From: Zygnema cylindricum | Taxonomy: Eukaryota; Streptophyta; Zygnematophyceae; Zygnematales; Zygnemataceae | Reading direction: 5' to 3' | Assembly: GCA_037447655.1 (NCBI GenBank) | Contig: JBBHKE010002073.1 | Location: forward strand, 243,943-307,942 | DNA: 64,000 nucleotides | In this document: piece by piece, positions 1 to 10,764 of the stretch | Position numbering within the stretch: position 1 is the first letter of the stretch | Layout: each line of letters begins with the position of its first letter | Position numbers and translations under genes: made by a program | The notes under the pieces: model-generated | Databases searched by the model: none | The model's input: the letters and a program-made list of their open reading frames with translations, nothing else | Told to the model about the DNA's origin: nothing

Positions 1-785
1 AGAAAGTATACATAAGTATGGCTATGTATATATATGTGTGTGTGTTTATATGTATCGGTATGAATACATATGAAAGAAGAAGGAGAAAATGACCTCCAGA
101 ATGGCGTCTAGGCCGAGGGAGAGAGCGAATTGGACCAAGGGGAGAGTTCCTGATGGAAAAATAAAAATGGAAAAATTAATTAGAAAAACGATCTAAAAGA
201 AAGATGAAAAACATCCTAGATAGGGGAGAGAGAGAGTGAGGGATTGAGGGAGAGAGGGGACGAACGGGGTTGAGGAGAGCAACATTTGGTCCTTTTCCAA
301 ATTCACTGTTATACATTTAAAGCAGCTTGTGTTATTTAGTCAGCAAATGAAAAAGAAAAAAAAAAGTACATATGTAAAAAAAAAATGTCAACAGAAAAAA
401 TGCAGAGAATACAGATACACAAAAAGAGGAAAACAAAAAGAGAGTAATTAGTGCGAATCAAAATTAAATTAAAATGGGAAAAAAGAAAAACCATGCTGAA
501 CTTGCAAAAGTAGGTCGTGATAGGAAGATACAAAAAGAATTCATAAATAAAGGGATCAACTAAGAATTAAATAAAATAGAGGGATTTGTATGTACTTTTT
601 TTTATTATTAGTATAATTACTATTATTATTTTACCTTTTCCCAAAATTGCTGGAATTAAACTAACTCCAGCAGCACCCAAACCGGCTGTCTCCGAAATCT
701 GAAAAGAAACAATAATAATAACAATTAATAAGTAATAAGTAAAAGAATCTATAACCCACTCCTCCTCCGGTTTGATGACAGCACC
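1..785. other. Gene-free AT-rich stretch
   Basis: I see no gene here. The stretch has a short TA/TG run near the left edge, a GAGA-rich patch around 222-265, and A-rich tracts between 340 and 720. The open frame on the minus strand at 336-533 is only the complement of A-rich DNA and has no domain. Confidence 0.6.
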
Positions 786-789
786 CGAA

Positions 790-1770
790 TCAATGGACAG
801 ATTCTTTCTTGTCCTTTCCCTCTACTTCTCGGACCGCCTCCTCTTCCACTACTCTATCATGGAAATAATTCAAATCCGCGGATTCGGGGACAAATGCATT
901 TAAGACTCCTGTGGTTGTGGAGCCTTTCGAAAATCTCACCCGATTGTCCTCGGTCGGCTTAAGGTAATTAATCATAAACTCGTTGGTGCAATTCTCCCTC
1001 GCCAATAGGATCTCTTTGAGGTGTACCAATTTGTTCGACAATGCAGTTAAAAAGCTGGTCACCTTATCTTCCTCGGTAATCATTCCTCCATTGTTCAGAA
1101 TTTGCTCAACAATTATATTGTAACGCTTTACTACCTCGTTTGTGGATTCACTCAGCTTGATTCTAAATTGCATGAAGTCGGAAAATACGTATTGCCCTTT
1201 ATTTTGGATCCCCTTCTCGAATTGTCTCTTCAATGCCTTCCAACAATCCGTGTGTGGTGTTGTGAGTGAGGAAATGATCATGCACAAACACGGAACATGA
1301 ATGCATAAATCCAGCAATGGCCGCAAAATTCTTCCTCTTCCAAAGTGTCGAGCCTTAAGGTCACCAGTAGGAATCGTCTACTCTCTATTCACCGCCTTCC
1401 AAAGATGCCTCAAGCCAAGTTGCGCTTGGATGTACTTCGTCCAGGTGGGATAGTTAGATTTGTTGAAGAGCACGGATTTGCCAAGCGTCTGATACATCTC
1501 TTCCCCTCCACTACCTTCATCTAAGTCGGAATCATCATTACCGACCTGCTTCCCCTTTCAGATTCTCTCCTTACTGGCCGCATCATCATCATCACCTCCA
1601 TAGGAATCTCCTCCAATTGGACCGAGACCCGGGTCATCAAACACCTATGCCTTGCCTTTCCAATTCACTGCCGATATTCGCTCGTCAACGTATCGGAATA
1701 GGCCATCAAATAATTCACGAAGGCGCTCCTCGGAAATGCTCGCCTCTCCACCTTTCTGTTCACCCCTCCC
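790..1770 (-). pseudogene. LTR-retrotransposon gag relic (minus copy)
   Basis: This is a decayed gag gene of an LTR retrotransposon, a nucleocapsid/capsid precursor. Reading leftward it has an N-terminal segment (RYVDERISAV), an acidic linker (GNDDSDLDEGSGGEEMYQ), the substrate-like block TKYIQAQL near 1440, and the helical gag core (WKALKRQFEKGIQNKGQ, then FLTALSNKLVHLKEILLARE) at about 1230-1010. The same blocks, in the same order, occur on the plus strand at 2353-3984, so the two are members of one family arranged head to head. Stops and frameshifts between 1326 and 1700 break the frame. The gag core resembles those of copia-type elements, but with no pol attached the superfamily is an inference. 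Confidence 0.75.
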
Positions 1771-1826
1771 TTAGCCAAAGGGATTGGTAGGGAGGTAAGC
1801 TATGAATCTAGCCCTTGAGAACTAAA

Positions 1827-2301
1827 TGTTGTGTTACATTGATTGAATCAGCGGGTCGCGAAATCGGTCGTTATATCAGTATGCTTGGTTCGCGTCTGAT
1901 TTTGGCGCATTGGTTCCTGCTGTCGACTAATTTATTTCTTTGTATTGGTTTGTTTCAATTTGCGTCCAATTCATTTATTTACATTGGCGTACTATCAACA
2001 TTTGTTGTTTTCGTTCGGTTCTCGTTTCGTTGTAGAGTTTTCTAAGTTGCCTAGTGTCCGATTTCTGGAGTGTTCCGAGAGGAGCACATTCGCAGGTGCC
2101 GCGTCCTCCTCTGTGGTGCTTTAGTGTTCCGTAATGAGTAATGAATGTATCAAGTGAGAGAAGGAGAGAAAGAAAGAGCCTTGGAAACATTTGGTTGAAT
2201 ACGTTGATCTTTTCCGGTGTCTTCTCTTATGATGTGATGTGAGTGCTTCTGCGTGATTTACCTTGTTTTGTTTTGCATTTCTGTGGTGATTGATCCTATC
2301 A
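1827..2301 (+). repeat. Possible 5' LTR of the plus-strand gag relic
   Basis: The right boundary is supported: the stretch ends in CA at 2300-2301, two bases before a good initiator tRNA-Met primer-binding site at 2304. The left boundary is a guess placed at a TGTTG motif at 1827. No second LTR of this element is present in the window, so its length of about 475 bp cannot be confirmed. Confidence 0.35.
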
Positions 2302-2303
2302 AT

Positions 2304-2316
2304 TGGTATCGGAGCA
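2304..2316 (+). other. Primer-binding site for initiator tRNA-Met
   Basis: TGGTATCGGAGCA matches the complement of the 3' end of plant initiator tRNA-Met, with one A-to-G change that still allows a G-U pair. It lies just downstream of a CA dinucleotide, as expected after a 5' LTR. It supports reading the following gag relic as an LTR retrotransposon. It is nearly identical to the site in the TRIM at 41966-41978. Confidence 0.7.
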
Positions 2317-2867
2317 GGTAATGCTCCAAGTAGTGGTTGCCTTGGCGAGTCCATGGGAGGAACGAAAACACAGTTCCCACCTTCCCCCTTGGTCGCGCCA
2401 CTCTCGGATCCTTCAGAAGGCATCGCATCTCTCGTAAGAAAGAATTCAATCGAATGCAATCTCTCAAGAGCCAGATTCGAAGCTTCCATCCCAATCGATT
2501 CTTCCAGCCATGAGAAAGGTGAAGTGAAAAGTGGAGGGGTGAGCTTCTCCGAGGAGTGGCTCTGCGATCTTTTTGACAAGCTCTTGCGTTATGTAGATGA
2601 ACACATTACTAACTCCCTTGGACAAATTGGCGAGGGTCCTATTAGAGGTGATTGTGTTGGAGATGAAGATGATGCCGTGAGAAAGGATAAGATTCAAAAG
2701 GGGAAAACAGGTGCTTGACGATGATTCCGGTTTAGATGAAGGTAGTGAAGGAGGAGGTGAGATGTATCAAATGCCCGATAAATCTGTTCCTTTCAACGGA
2801 TCTAATTACCTCACTCGGAAGAAATACATCCAAGCGCAACTAATCTTGAGAGGTCTTTAGAAAGTGG

Positions 2868-3098
2868 TGTTGGATTGGCACGTGGATGCCGATTCAATAC
2901 GGGGTAGAATATGGTAATTCCATACTCAAAGCCGCCCGACATAAATGGGTACAGACCCGCCAGACTCTACATCGAGCTGGTAGCACAGTGGTTAGTGCGT
3001 TCACAGCTTAAGTGAAAGGTCCCAGGTTCGAGCCCTGACCGGCTCAATTTTCCCCAGTGTGGGACATGCCGAATCCCAGATTTCTAGGAAATCCAACA
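2868..3098 (+). mobile_element. Solo LTR of a tRNA-carrying TRIM, with target duplication
   Basis: The 231-bp unit begins TGTTGGATTGG and ends ATCCAACA. It is flanked by a perfect 5-bp duplication, AGTGG at 2863-2867 and 3099-3103. It aligns along its whole length with the two 229-bp LTRs of the complete TRIM at 41737-42251, with scattered substitutions. Only one LTR is present, which is the usual product of recombination between the two LTRs of one insertion. It is inserted in a gag relic and carries a tRNA-like sequence at 2974-3045. Confidence 0.88.
2974..3045 (+). ncRNA. tRNA-like sequence inside the solo LTR
   Basis: The 72 nt fold by eye as a cloverleaf. The acceptor GAGCTGG pairs with CCGGCTC. 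The D arm is GCAC/GTGC with an 8-nt GG-containing loop. The anticodon stem TTCAC/GTGAA is fully paired around loop AGCTTAA, and the T arm has loop TTCGAGC with one mismatched pair. TAGCACAGTGG fits the Pol III box A consensus and GGTTCGAGCCC is close to box B. TTTT follows two bases after the 3' end. The loop would read CTT at 34-36, but position 33 is G instead of the near-universal T, so function in translation is doubtful. It may serve only as a Pol III promoter. Confidence 0.7.
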
Positions 3099-3989
3099 AG
3101 TGGTAAATGGAGAGGAATCAATTCCGATTGGTGTTCAGAAGGCTCGGTTTGTGGAAGAGGAAAAATCTTGTTGGAAGGCGTTGAAGACCCAATTTGAGAA
3201 AGGAATCCAATACAAGGGGCAAGATGTATTTTCAAATTTCATGCAATTAGATCAAACCAAGTGAATCTATCGATGAGGGAGTGAAGCGGTTTGACATCAT
3301 TGTCGAGCAGCTTTAGTACAATGGGAGAGTGATCATCGAAGAAGACAAGGCGACCGGATTTCTCAATGCATTGCCGGATAAGGTGACCCACCTTAAAGAG
3401 ATTCTTTTGGCGAGGGAAAAGAACTCTTACGAGTTTGTCGTCAACTACCTGAAGATGACCGAGAGCAATCAGGTGAGCTCGTCTAAAGGCTCTACAAGCT
3501 CGGGCGTTTAAATGTGGCCCCTCCCGAATCCATGTAATTTGAATTATTTTCGTGGAAGAGGGGGAGGATGAGGACAAGGCCCGAGAGGCCGCGGAAAAGG
3601 ATAGGGAAAGGTCAACAATCCGAAAGTACAGCTCGTACCGATTGATCTCAACAATGTGACGTGCTTTCGTTGCAATTGACTCAGACCATCTTTCTACCAT
3701 CTTTCGGCCTCTTGTCCGGATAAGGACAAGCAATTTTTTCATTGCGGCAAGTGGGAGCACACCGGCCAGTAATGTTACTCAAAAATTGAAGGCGGAGAAG
3801 GGAGAGGACGACGTATATGGTCGTGGTCGCTATGGCGGCCATGGATATTTTTTTGATTCGGCCAACTCGAAAGGAGGTGAAGGAAGGAAGTCACTCTCGA
3901 TTCGTTTAGGGGAGGAGAAATACCTGAAAAGGAGTGGATCACTGACACGGGGCGCTCACCACGTGTGTAGTGACGTGACACTTTTTGAT

Positions 3990-4740
3990 GATATATATAT
4001 ACATATATATATTTTTTTTTTGGAAGAAGTAAAATCATGTAAATTTGGATTCTTCTAAAAAATTTCATCCTCCAAAATACTTAAAACTCCAAATACCCAA
4101 TATTCAGAAAAACAAAACAGGAACAAAAAAAGGGCACCTGGATGGGGTGAAGAATCCAATCTTTTCGAATCACAGGAACGCTCAGACCTGCCTGCCCAAA
4201 AAAAAAAGGGCTCAACGGTTGAGGGAAATTAAGCAAAACGAGAAAAACACTATGACTGAAAAAAAAAAAAAAGGATTCCAAATATAAAAATCCCGAATTA
4301 TAAAATGTTTGACATTTTTATAAAAAAAAAAGATATTCCCGCCAAACATTTCGATAGATTTGAAACAACTAAATACCTCAAAATAATAAACACACAGAAC
4401 AAAAAAAAAGACCGTCGGGAGTTTGTTCGTCGTCACAAAATGAAAAAAAAAGACCTTTGCAAGCAGTTTCCAAATCGGAATATCCGTCGGGAGTTTGTTC
4501 CTCGTCACAACACAAAAATATCGCATCGGCTCCTAAAAAAAGAAAAAAAAAAAAAAAAAACAACTAAGAATACTAAAAAAAGAAGAGAGAAAAGCAAAAA
4601 CTAGAAAGAGAAAAAAGAGGGTGAGAATAAGAACAACAGAAAAGAACAAAAAAAATAGAGATAAATTAAAATAAAAACTTAATCACAAGTCAAAGATGAG
4701 AAAGAGAGGAGAGGAGAGAGAGGGGGAGAGAGATTGGGAG
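3990..4740. other. Gene-free A-rich region with a 25-bp direct repeat
   Basis: I see no gene. There is a TA run at 3990-4015 and many A tracts from 4100. A 25-bp near-identical direct repeat (CGTCGGGAGTTTGTTC plus CGTCACA, one mismatch) lies at 4413-4437 and 4485-4509, 72 bases apart. The open frames in both strands here are shadows of A or T runs. Confidence 0.55.
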
Positions 4741-4748
4741 AGAGGGGT

Positions 4749-4749
<1 letters not shown>

Positions 4750-4788
<39 letters not shown>
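4750..4788. repeat. (GA)n microsatellite
   Basis: An uninterrupted GA dinucleotide run of about 38 bases, preceded by imperfect GAGAGG units from about 4700. Confidence 0.95.
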
Positions 4789-4792
<4 letters not shown>

Positions 4793-4929
4793 AATGCTAT
4801 CCAATGCCGAACACCAAAATTTTCCTTTCTTGTTTATTCTTTTCTACTTTTTTTCAATCAATCTAAATCCCAATTTTTATTCAATTTCAAGTTCGGCAAC
4901 AAATTTAAAAATCAAAATGAGAACATCAA

Positions 4930-5215
4930 ATGGAGTCATATTCCAATTTCAAAATTAAACTAAATTCGAAAAGAACGCTTTCCAATTTCGCATTCAAATT
5001 CTAATTCAAATTTTTAAAATTTAAAATTTGAAGATTGAAACCAAAAAGCAAAGATTCAAATTTTCACGTTCCAAATTTCAAATTCAAACTGAAATTTAAA
5101 TCCAAATTCAAAATTCAAATTTAGATTCAAATTCAATTTCGATTTCATTTCCGATTTCAAATTTAACTAAAAATTCAAATGTAAATTAAAATTCATGCAT
5201 AAATTTGAACTGCAC
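4930..5215. repeat. AAATTC-rich low-complexity block
   Basis: About 285 bases made almost only of variants of AAATTC, AAATTT and CAAATT, so that both strands look alike. No coding potential is visible. It lies downstream of the minus-strand gene at 5609-6504. Confidence 0.85.
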
Positions 5216-5608
5216 TTACCCATTTTATAATATTTTTGCATCCTTCTACTACATTGAAGCTTTTTTATGACATCTTTGGATTTTTAAACAACCTATAATT
5301 CATTTAAAATCTTGAAATTTTCTGTAACTCTCTTTCACTTTTTCTTTTTGGGGAAGTCAGCCTTCGAGAGTTTTGAAAAAAAAAAAACACATGAAAGAAA
5401 ACCCAAAAAACAAAACAAAACAAAAAAAATAAAAACAAAATAAGTAAAAAACAACAAAAGAAGGTTCGATTTACCCGATTCGTTGTAAACACTGAAAATA
5501 AAAAGCACACACACATAAATAAAAAATAAAAGAAAAAAAAAACAAAAACAAAAAACAACATTAAACAAAGAAACAAAAAAAAAAAAAAAACCAAGAAATA
5601 AAACGTAC

Positions 5609-6504
5609 CCCATTCCACATACTCCCTGCACCTTTCCACCAATTTTTCGGACTCTTCTGCCGGACTCAACCTCGCCACCTCAGCGATGACAGCTGTCCTT
5701 CCCTCCACCACTCTCGTCGCGAGGAGATCCATGAGAATCTGCGGATTTGTGACAGCTGGCGTCTCCGCAACGAACGATTCCACGTCCACGTCACCCATTG
5801 CTAAAAGACGAGCCTGACAAAAATTTTAGAGTTCTCTTTTCAGAGTTTTGTTCAGGGTTTTGGGATTTCGGAGTTTTGGGGTTTTCGGGTTTTTTGGGAT
5901 AATGTGGTTTTGGGATTTTAGGGTTTTGAATTTTAAAGTTTTGGTGTTTTAAATTTTAGGGTTTCAGGGCTTTGAGGATTTGTAGGGACTCCACGTCCAC
6001 GTCACCCATCGCTAAAGGACGAGCGTGGCAGAAATTTTCGGGTTTTTTTCCGGAGAGGGAGAGGGAGAGGGAGAGGGAGAGAGAGGTTCTTACTTGAATA
6101 GTTGCCTGTTTTCTCCGAATCGCCAATCCCAAATTACTTTTCTTCTCTCCTTCTCCCAAATTCTCCCCATTTGCCTCACAAACCACCCTAATTCTCCTCT
6201 TAAATCCTATATTTTCTCTTTTTCCAACCATTTTTAAAGATTTATTTACCAAATTGATGTTTTTAACATTTAAACTACTATAATTATTATTTTTTTCCCC
6301 CAGATTTCCCCATTTGCATCCTATTTGAGGAGACTTTATGAGAAAAGAAACGACAAACTCCAGTGAGTTTTTAGGTTCGGAAAAGGACAAAGAAGCGAGA
6401 GGAGAAGGAGAGAAATGAGAGGGGGAGAGAGACAGAGGGAGGGAAAGAGATTGGAAGCTTGCTCTTAAAGACATAACTGAAAGTTTTAAACAACTAAAAG
6501 ACAA
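5609..6504 (-). CDS. Spliced gene with a probable plastid transit peptide; function unknown
   Basis: Two exons can be joined in frame. Exon 1 (6504 to 6094, 137 codons) starts MSFSCLKLSV and is rich in Ser, Leu and Pro with few acidic residues. It ends in a basic stretch before VVCEANGENL, a typical look for a chloroplast transit peptide and its processing region. It stops at CAA followed by donor GTAAGA, phase 0. Exon 2 (5813 to 5609) follows acceptor TTGTCAG and reads ARLLAMGDVDVESFVAETPA, then a helical stretch ending REYVEW before donor GTACGT, phase 1. No GC-rich continuation is clear. A short frame near 5330-5290 (VKESYRKFQDFK then stop) could be the last exon, but its acceptor is weak. 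I do not recognise the family. The plastid role is inferred from the N-terminus only. Confidence 0.55.
5776..5830 (-). repeat. Exon 2 5' segment, functional copy of a local duplication
   Basis: On the minus strand this holds the intron end, acceptor TTGTCAG and the exon start encoding ARLLAMGDVDVES. A near copy of about 55 bp lies at 5987-6040. This copy retains the AG acceptor and continues into the long exon, so it is the likely functional one. Confidence 0.75.
5833..5985. repeat. Degenerate telomere-like GGGTTTT tract in an intron
   Basis: About 150 bases of irregular units such as GGGTTTTGGGATTT, TTTTAGGGTTTTG and TTTTAGGGTTTCAGGG lie between the two copies of the duplicated exon start. 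Several units contain TAGGGTTT, the complement of the plant telo-box AAACCCTA. The spacing is irregular, so this is not a true telomere array. Confidence 0.7.
5987..6040 (-). pseudogene. Decayed duplicate of the exon 2 start
   Basis: This copies the segment at 5776-5830 with a few changes and would encode ARPLAMGDVDVES. The base pair that gives the splice acceptor CAG in the functional copy reads CAC here, so no AG precedes the exon. Downstream the frame runs into the telomere-like tract instead of the rest of the exon. It lies inside intron 1. Confidence 0.65.
6052..6086. repeat. GGAGAG microsatellite
   Basis: About six tandem GAGAGG units lie just inside intron 1, next to the exon 1 donor. 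On the coding strand the repeat is CT-rich. Confidence 0.9.
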
Positions 6505-9500
6505 AAATAGCTTAAGAAAAAAAAAACTGCAAATTTGATGACTAAAAATTGAAAGATCTATTATGGATTTCTAAAACTGGAGTAAAAAAATGGGGAAATT
6601 GAGGAGGAGGGCAGGGAAGAGAGAGGTAGAGAGAGAGAGAGGAGAGAGTGAAGAGGCGAAAGGAGGAAGTAAGTTTTCCGCTATGTGACGTCAGCTGCCG
6701 CGTCATAAGAATCGGTATGTCGCAAACGTAGTACAAGAGCAAATTTGTTTCACATTTCCCCAGCGTCGGCATCGTCATATCGACAGAATCGGAAAAATGT
6801 TACATTGATAATTTGACATTCAATTACAATTAAACCATTGACAACATCGGCATTTGGACATTTTCGTATCGGCCAGTTGATAAAACATAGGATTGAGATC
6901 GGAATGCGAATCGTATTTTATTTGGACACCGATTTAATATGATACGAGACGCAACAGGAGGCTACATTAGCGACTTGCAGAGTTGCATTTCACTGTCAAT
7001 TTGATATTTAATTAAATATTTATGGACAAATAATAATAAATTTGAATTAATGCGGCGTCCCTTCACTCCCCATAATGGTGTACGGACCATAAATCAATAT
7101 GCAGAAACAAATCAATCTTCCATAGTTTTGAAAATCGGCCAAAAAGCGGATAAGATCTTTTTCCCCTAATTCAAAACAGAATCCCGAACAGCGGTTCAGA
7201 TCGTCTGCGCCAATCAGAGCTCGCGAACACGGGGAGGTGAAATAGTCAACTCGTTCGCTGTCAAATTTGAAATTTCTGCCAGTTTTTTGTCGGTAGTGAC
7301 ATATTTCCCAACGACGGCCTCATTAATCTGTCGGACAATTTCCAATAATCCAATCATTTCGGCTAAGACTTCCCTCAAACATTAATGAGCTACATGGAAA
7401 CGCAGTCATAACAGTTACGGCGCACGTGACATAGAACCGCCTGCGTGAACAATTTTCCACAAACATTATCTCAATCGACTCATGCCGTACATTCTTCCAC
7501 GTCAGAAACCACGGACATTGAAAAGTACATTCTTGAAAAGTCCGGCGCTCTCTTTCCCTCGTCTTTTCCAAAGCCCTGAGAAAAGACGCGCACTGACCGC
7601 AAATGCCACGTGGCGGTCCTCCTGACGTTCAGGGTCGCCGAAAATCGGGCACGATCCGCTGTAAAATACGCACAAATTGAGTGCTAAAAAGTATTCGCTG
7701 GCGTTATCCGTACAGACATTAGTTGACGCCGAAACAAAAATCTGTCGTATTGAATTTGACGGAATTTCCGACAAATGGTCCGCATTAAATGCGGCCGCTA
7801 GGACCAAAGAATTTTGAACGCGTGCGAATCTTGCAGACCCGGAAGTGACGGAGAATCCACCGTGCTGACGATATCCACGTGCTTTACGCGGAATCCGTCG
7901 AATGACGTGGCAAAGTTTTGGGAATATCGGGTCGACGTTGGAAGTGTACGGTCTTTCGGAACCGATTTCAGGTTAGAAACCGTCTCGGGATTCGTACATA
8001 ACCGTTTGACCTAATAGTACAGTATTGTTTTCGGGAAAAAATACAAAACAGGGACGCCAGTAACCGCTCCGGTTAGGGGAAAAACGGTTAAAAACGGTTT
8101 TGTTGTAAATAGTGTGGATTGGACACTTTATTGTGGGATACTTATTTTTAGTGTGGATGTTATAAAAACGCAGAGGTTTTAAGTTTTTGTTCTTTTTTTA
8201 TTATTTTTTAAACATGGAAATGGTGACATTAAAATGGAGCCGTTGGAAAAGATAATTCAAATTTGAAATTTAAAATAGAGAATGGGATATTGAAAAAACA
8301 AATGGGGAAAAAAATCACAGTTTTGATGTCAAATTTAGGGTTTGTGGCAAGATTTTAGGGTTTAAGGTTTAAAATAAAGATTGTTACAAAATGAACATTC
8401 ATGGAACATTGAAACCTAAAACAAAATTTGATTATTTTCATAAAAGACGTACATTGTAGGATCGAAAAAATCCCACTCTTCTCTCTTCCTCTTACTTTTT
8501 TTCTCAACCTAGATTTAACTTTCGGGGAACACATAAAGTGCTCTTTTCGTCAGATTTTTCTACGACTAAATTTATGAAGAAATGTTCTAAAATATCTTGA
8601 ATTTGTAAACTTAATCATACAAACTGTCACAAAAATAGTTAACAAAAAAAGATGCCATCGAACAATTTCTATAATTGAATTTTGGTTGCGACTAAACTCC
8701 AAAAAAAATCTCCCAAATCCTATAACATGCTGGGATTTCACAATTAAACAAAGTAATCTAAGAAAGAAAAAACCAATTGAATCCCTGATTCCAAAAAATC
8801 CCAAACTCCTACATTTCCGGAAGAAAAAAAAAGGACTATTTACGAATGTTTTTTCCATTGAAGTTACAAATAATACAAATAGGAAGAAAGAAAAGTGGAA
8901 AAAAAAAGAACTTTGCCAACTTGAGGAAAGCTCCCGGGAAAATTAAAATTCAGAAGAAAAAAAAAGAGAAAAAAAAAGAAAAAAAATGAAATGCGAATAA
9001 AACAAGTATTATTTTGAAAGGAGAGAAAAAAGAAAACAAACGAAAAGCTGAAAATGTAAAAAATGAAATCCAAAGAAAAACGGAAGATAGAATAAAAATA
9101 AATTCACGAACATAGAAATAGTCGAAAACATTTATGAAGCTAAAAATGCAAGAAATCGAATTAAATGTTATTGAAAACGACAAAATTAATCGCTGTACAA
9201 TGTAAAACTGTTTTTTCCTGCCCGAAATCGCTCAACTGCCTAATTTCTATCACTACAGTAAAAACTTTTGCTTTTTGAAAAAAAAAAAAAAAAAACGCTA
9301 TCCTACAAAAAGACCTACAGTAAAAACCCATAAAAAAGGAAAAAAAGAAAAAAAGAAAAAACGAAAAAACAAACCGATAAATGAAATAATTTTTCTGCTG
9401 TATGGTTTGCTCCACCTTATCCAGCTTCTTGAAATTTTGATAATTACAAAAAAAACCCAAAAAAACATTTTTGTTCTCTTTTTGGAATTGTTAACTTCTG

Positions 9501-9779
9501 ATTCTCCCGAAATGTTAAGAAAGGAGCCACTTTATCGTCCAAAATAAAACTTCTTTGTTCCAAGAATCCATAAATAATGAAAATAAAAAATGTAAAGAAA
9601 CGCTTGTCTGCATCCTTGAGTGTCCATAGAAGAGAAGAGGGAAAGGAGAGGGAGAGGAGAAGGAGACAAGGAAGAAGTCTGGAAATAAGAGGAAGCAAAC
9701 GAGACTAAAGAAAGAGAAAGTTTGAAAGTCAAAGAAACTCTCTCTCTCTCTCCCCTCTTTCCCTCCCTCTGTCTCCACC
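6505..9779. other. Intergenic region upstream of the small gene and downstream of the MYB gene
   Basis: I see no gene in these 3.3 kb. Both neighbours are on the minus strand, so the left part is the likely promoter of the small gene. It holds GA-rich patches at 6600-6660, a TGACGTCA palindrome at 6686-6693, a balanced-composition stretch at 7000-8060, telo-box-like TTAGGGTTT units at 8332-8370, and A/T-rich DNA from 8400 to 9600. A CT run at 9738-9770 lies just past the MYB stop codon. Confidence 0.5.
6686..6693. promoter_or_regulatory. TGACGTCA palindrome
   Basis: A perfect TGACGTCA lies about 185 bases upstream of the first ATG of the minus-strand gene. This is a known bZIP (TGA/CRE-type) binding core. 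Its use here is inferred from position only. Confidence 0.3.
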
Positions 9780-10728
9780 TTATTGTGAAATAAGACCTTG
9801 TTGAGTGGCAGTCCACTGAGTCCTTGGACTCAAAAGCCCCATAAAACCCCCATTGGACCCATTAAATCCTCTCCCTCCCGTAAAATCATTTCCGTGGTTT
9901 CCCCATCTCGGACTCGCCCCGAAAAAATCGCTCCAAGAATTTTGGACTAGTGTCTGACCACCACCTGGCGTCAATCCCAACGGAGAATAGGACGACGGAA
10001 TCTGCAACATAGATTCAGTCGGAGTCGGGAGATCATAATTCCAAAGACTGTCGACCGATTTCATCGAGTCTCCCTGTAAAATTTCATCGGTTCCGTTTAA
10101 CATTCCATTTAAGCTTCCATTCAGGTTTCCGTTCATGTTTCCATTCATGATTCCGTTCATGTTTCCATGTAAATTTCCGTGTAGATTTCCATGTACATTT
10201 TCAGAGACGTTTCCATTTCCTCCTCCGTTCCGTAACGCCCAACCGTCTTCCGTATCCATTTCCGGTTCTATTTTTACAATTCGAGGTTCTCGGATTCTCG
10301 CCACATCAGCATCGACTCCGAGAGGTCGGTCAAACGAAGTCAAATCTCCGAGGAGAGGAGAGGGTTTGACTTCGGTTTTAGGAGACTCGAGAGAGAGAGA
10401 ACCTCCTCCAGGGCGAGAGAGAGAGGCCAAATTGGGGGTGTCGAGAGAGAGAGGATCATTCTCGTAAGAGACGGTCCACCAAAAAGGTTCCGAAGAGTCA
10501 AAGTTATATAATCTGGAGGGAGAGAGAAAGAGAGGGAGAGTTAGTATTGTACTGAGAAAGAGAAAAATAAAGAGGACAGCAAAAGGGAAGGAAGAGGTTT
10601 TAGGAGAAAAGAATAAAAAAAAAATGAACAATTGGGATGGTCATGAAGCTAAAAAATAAAAGGGGACATTAACAGTGGGGAGGATAAAAAAGAGAGGGAG
10701 ACAGAAAGAGAGTTGGAGTTGCAATGAC

Positions 10729-10764
<36 letters not shown>

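Larger units (their letters stand above)
2353..3984 (+). pseudogene. LTR-retrotransposon gag relic (plus copy), split by a solo LTR
   Basis: The relic starts after the primer-binding site with an open frame (MGGTKTQFPP) to 2718. It continues in another frame with the acidic linker and EMYQMPDKSVPFNGSNYL near 2765, then the capsid-like core (CWKALKTQFEKGIQYKGQ) near 3165, and an open segment at 3329-3511 containing FLNALPDKVTHLKEILLARE. A degenerate zinc-knuckle region follows at about 3660-3780 (CFRCN, FFHCGKWEHTG), with stops replacing expected residues. A 231-bp solo LTR at 2868-3098 interrupts the gene. Several stops and frameshifts make it non-functional. It is the same family as the minus-strand relic at 790-1770. 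No protease, integrase or RT follows before the sequence turns AT-rich at about 3990. Confidence 0.75.

Noticed and set aside
5290-5345. Last exon of the small plastid-type gene (VKESYRKFQDFK)
   Set aside because: The frame fits phase 1, but the acceptor context is poor and the alternative acceptor gives an immediate stop, so it is mentioned only as a possibility.
10085-10215. CRISPR-like regular repeat
   Set aside because: It is an in-frame 12-bp coding minisatellite (Gly-Asn units) in the last MYB exon of a plant gene.
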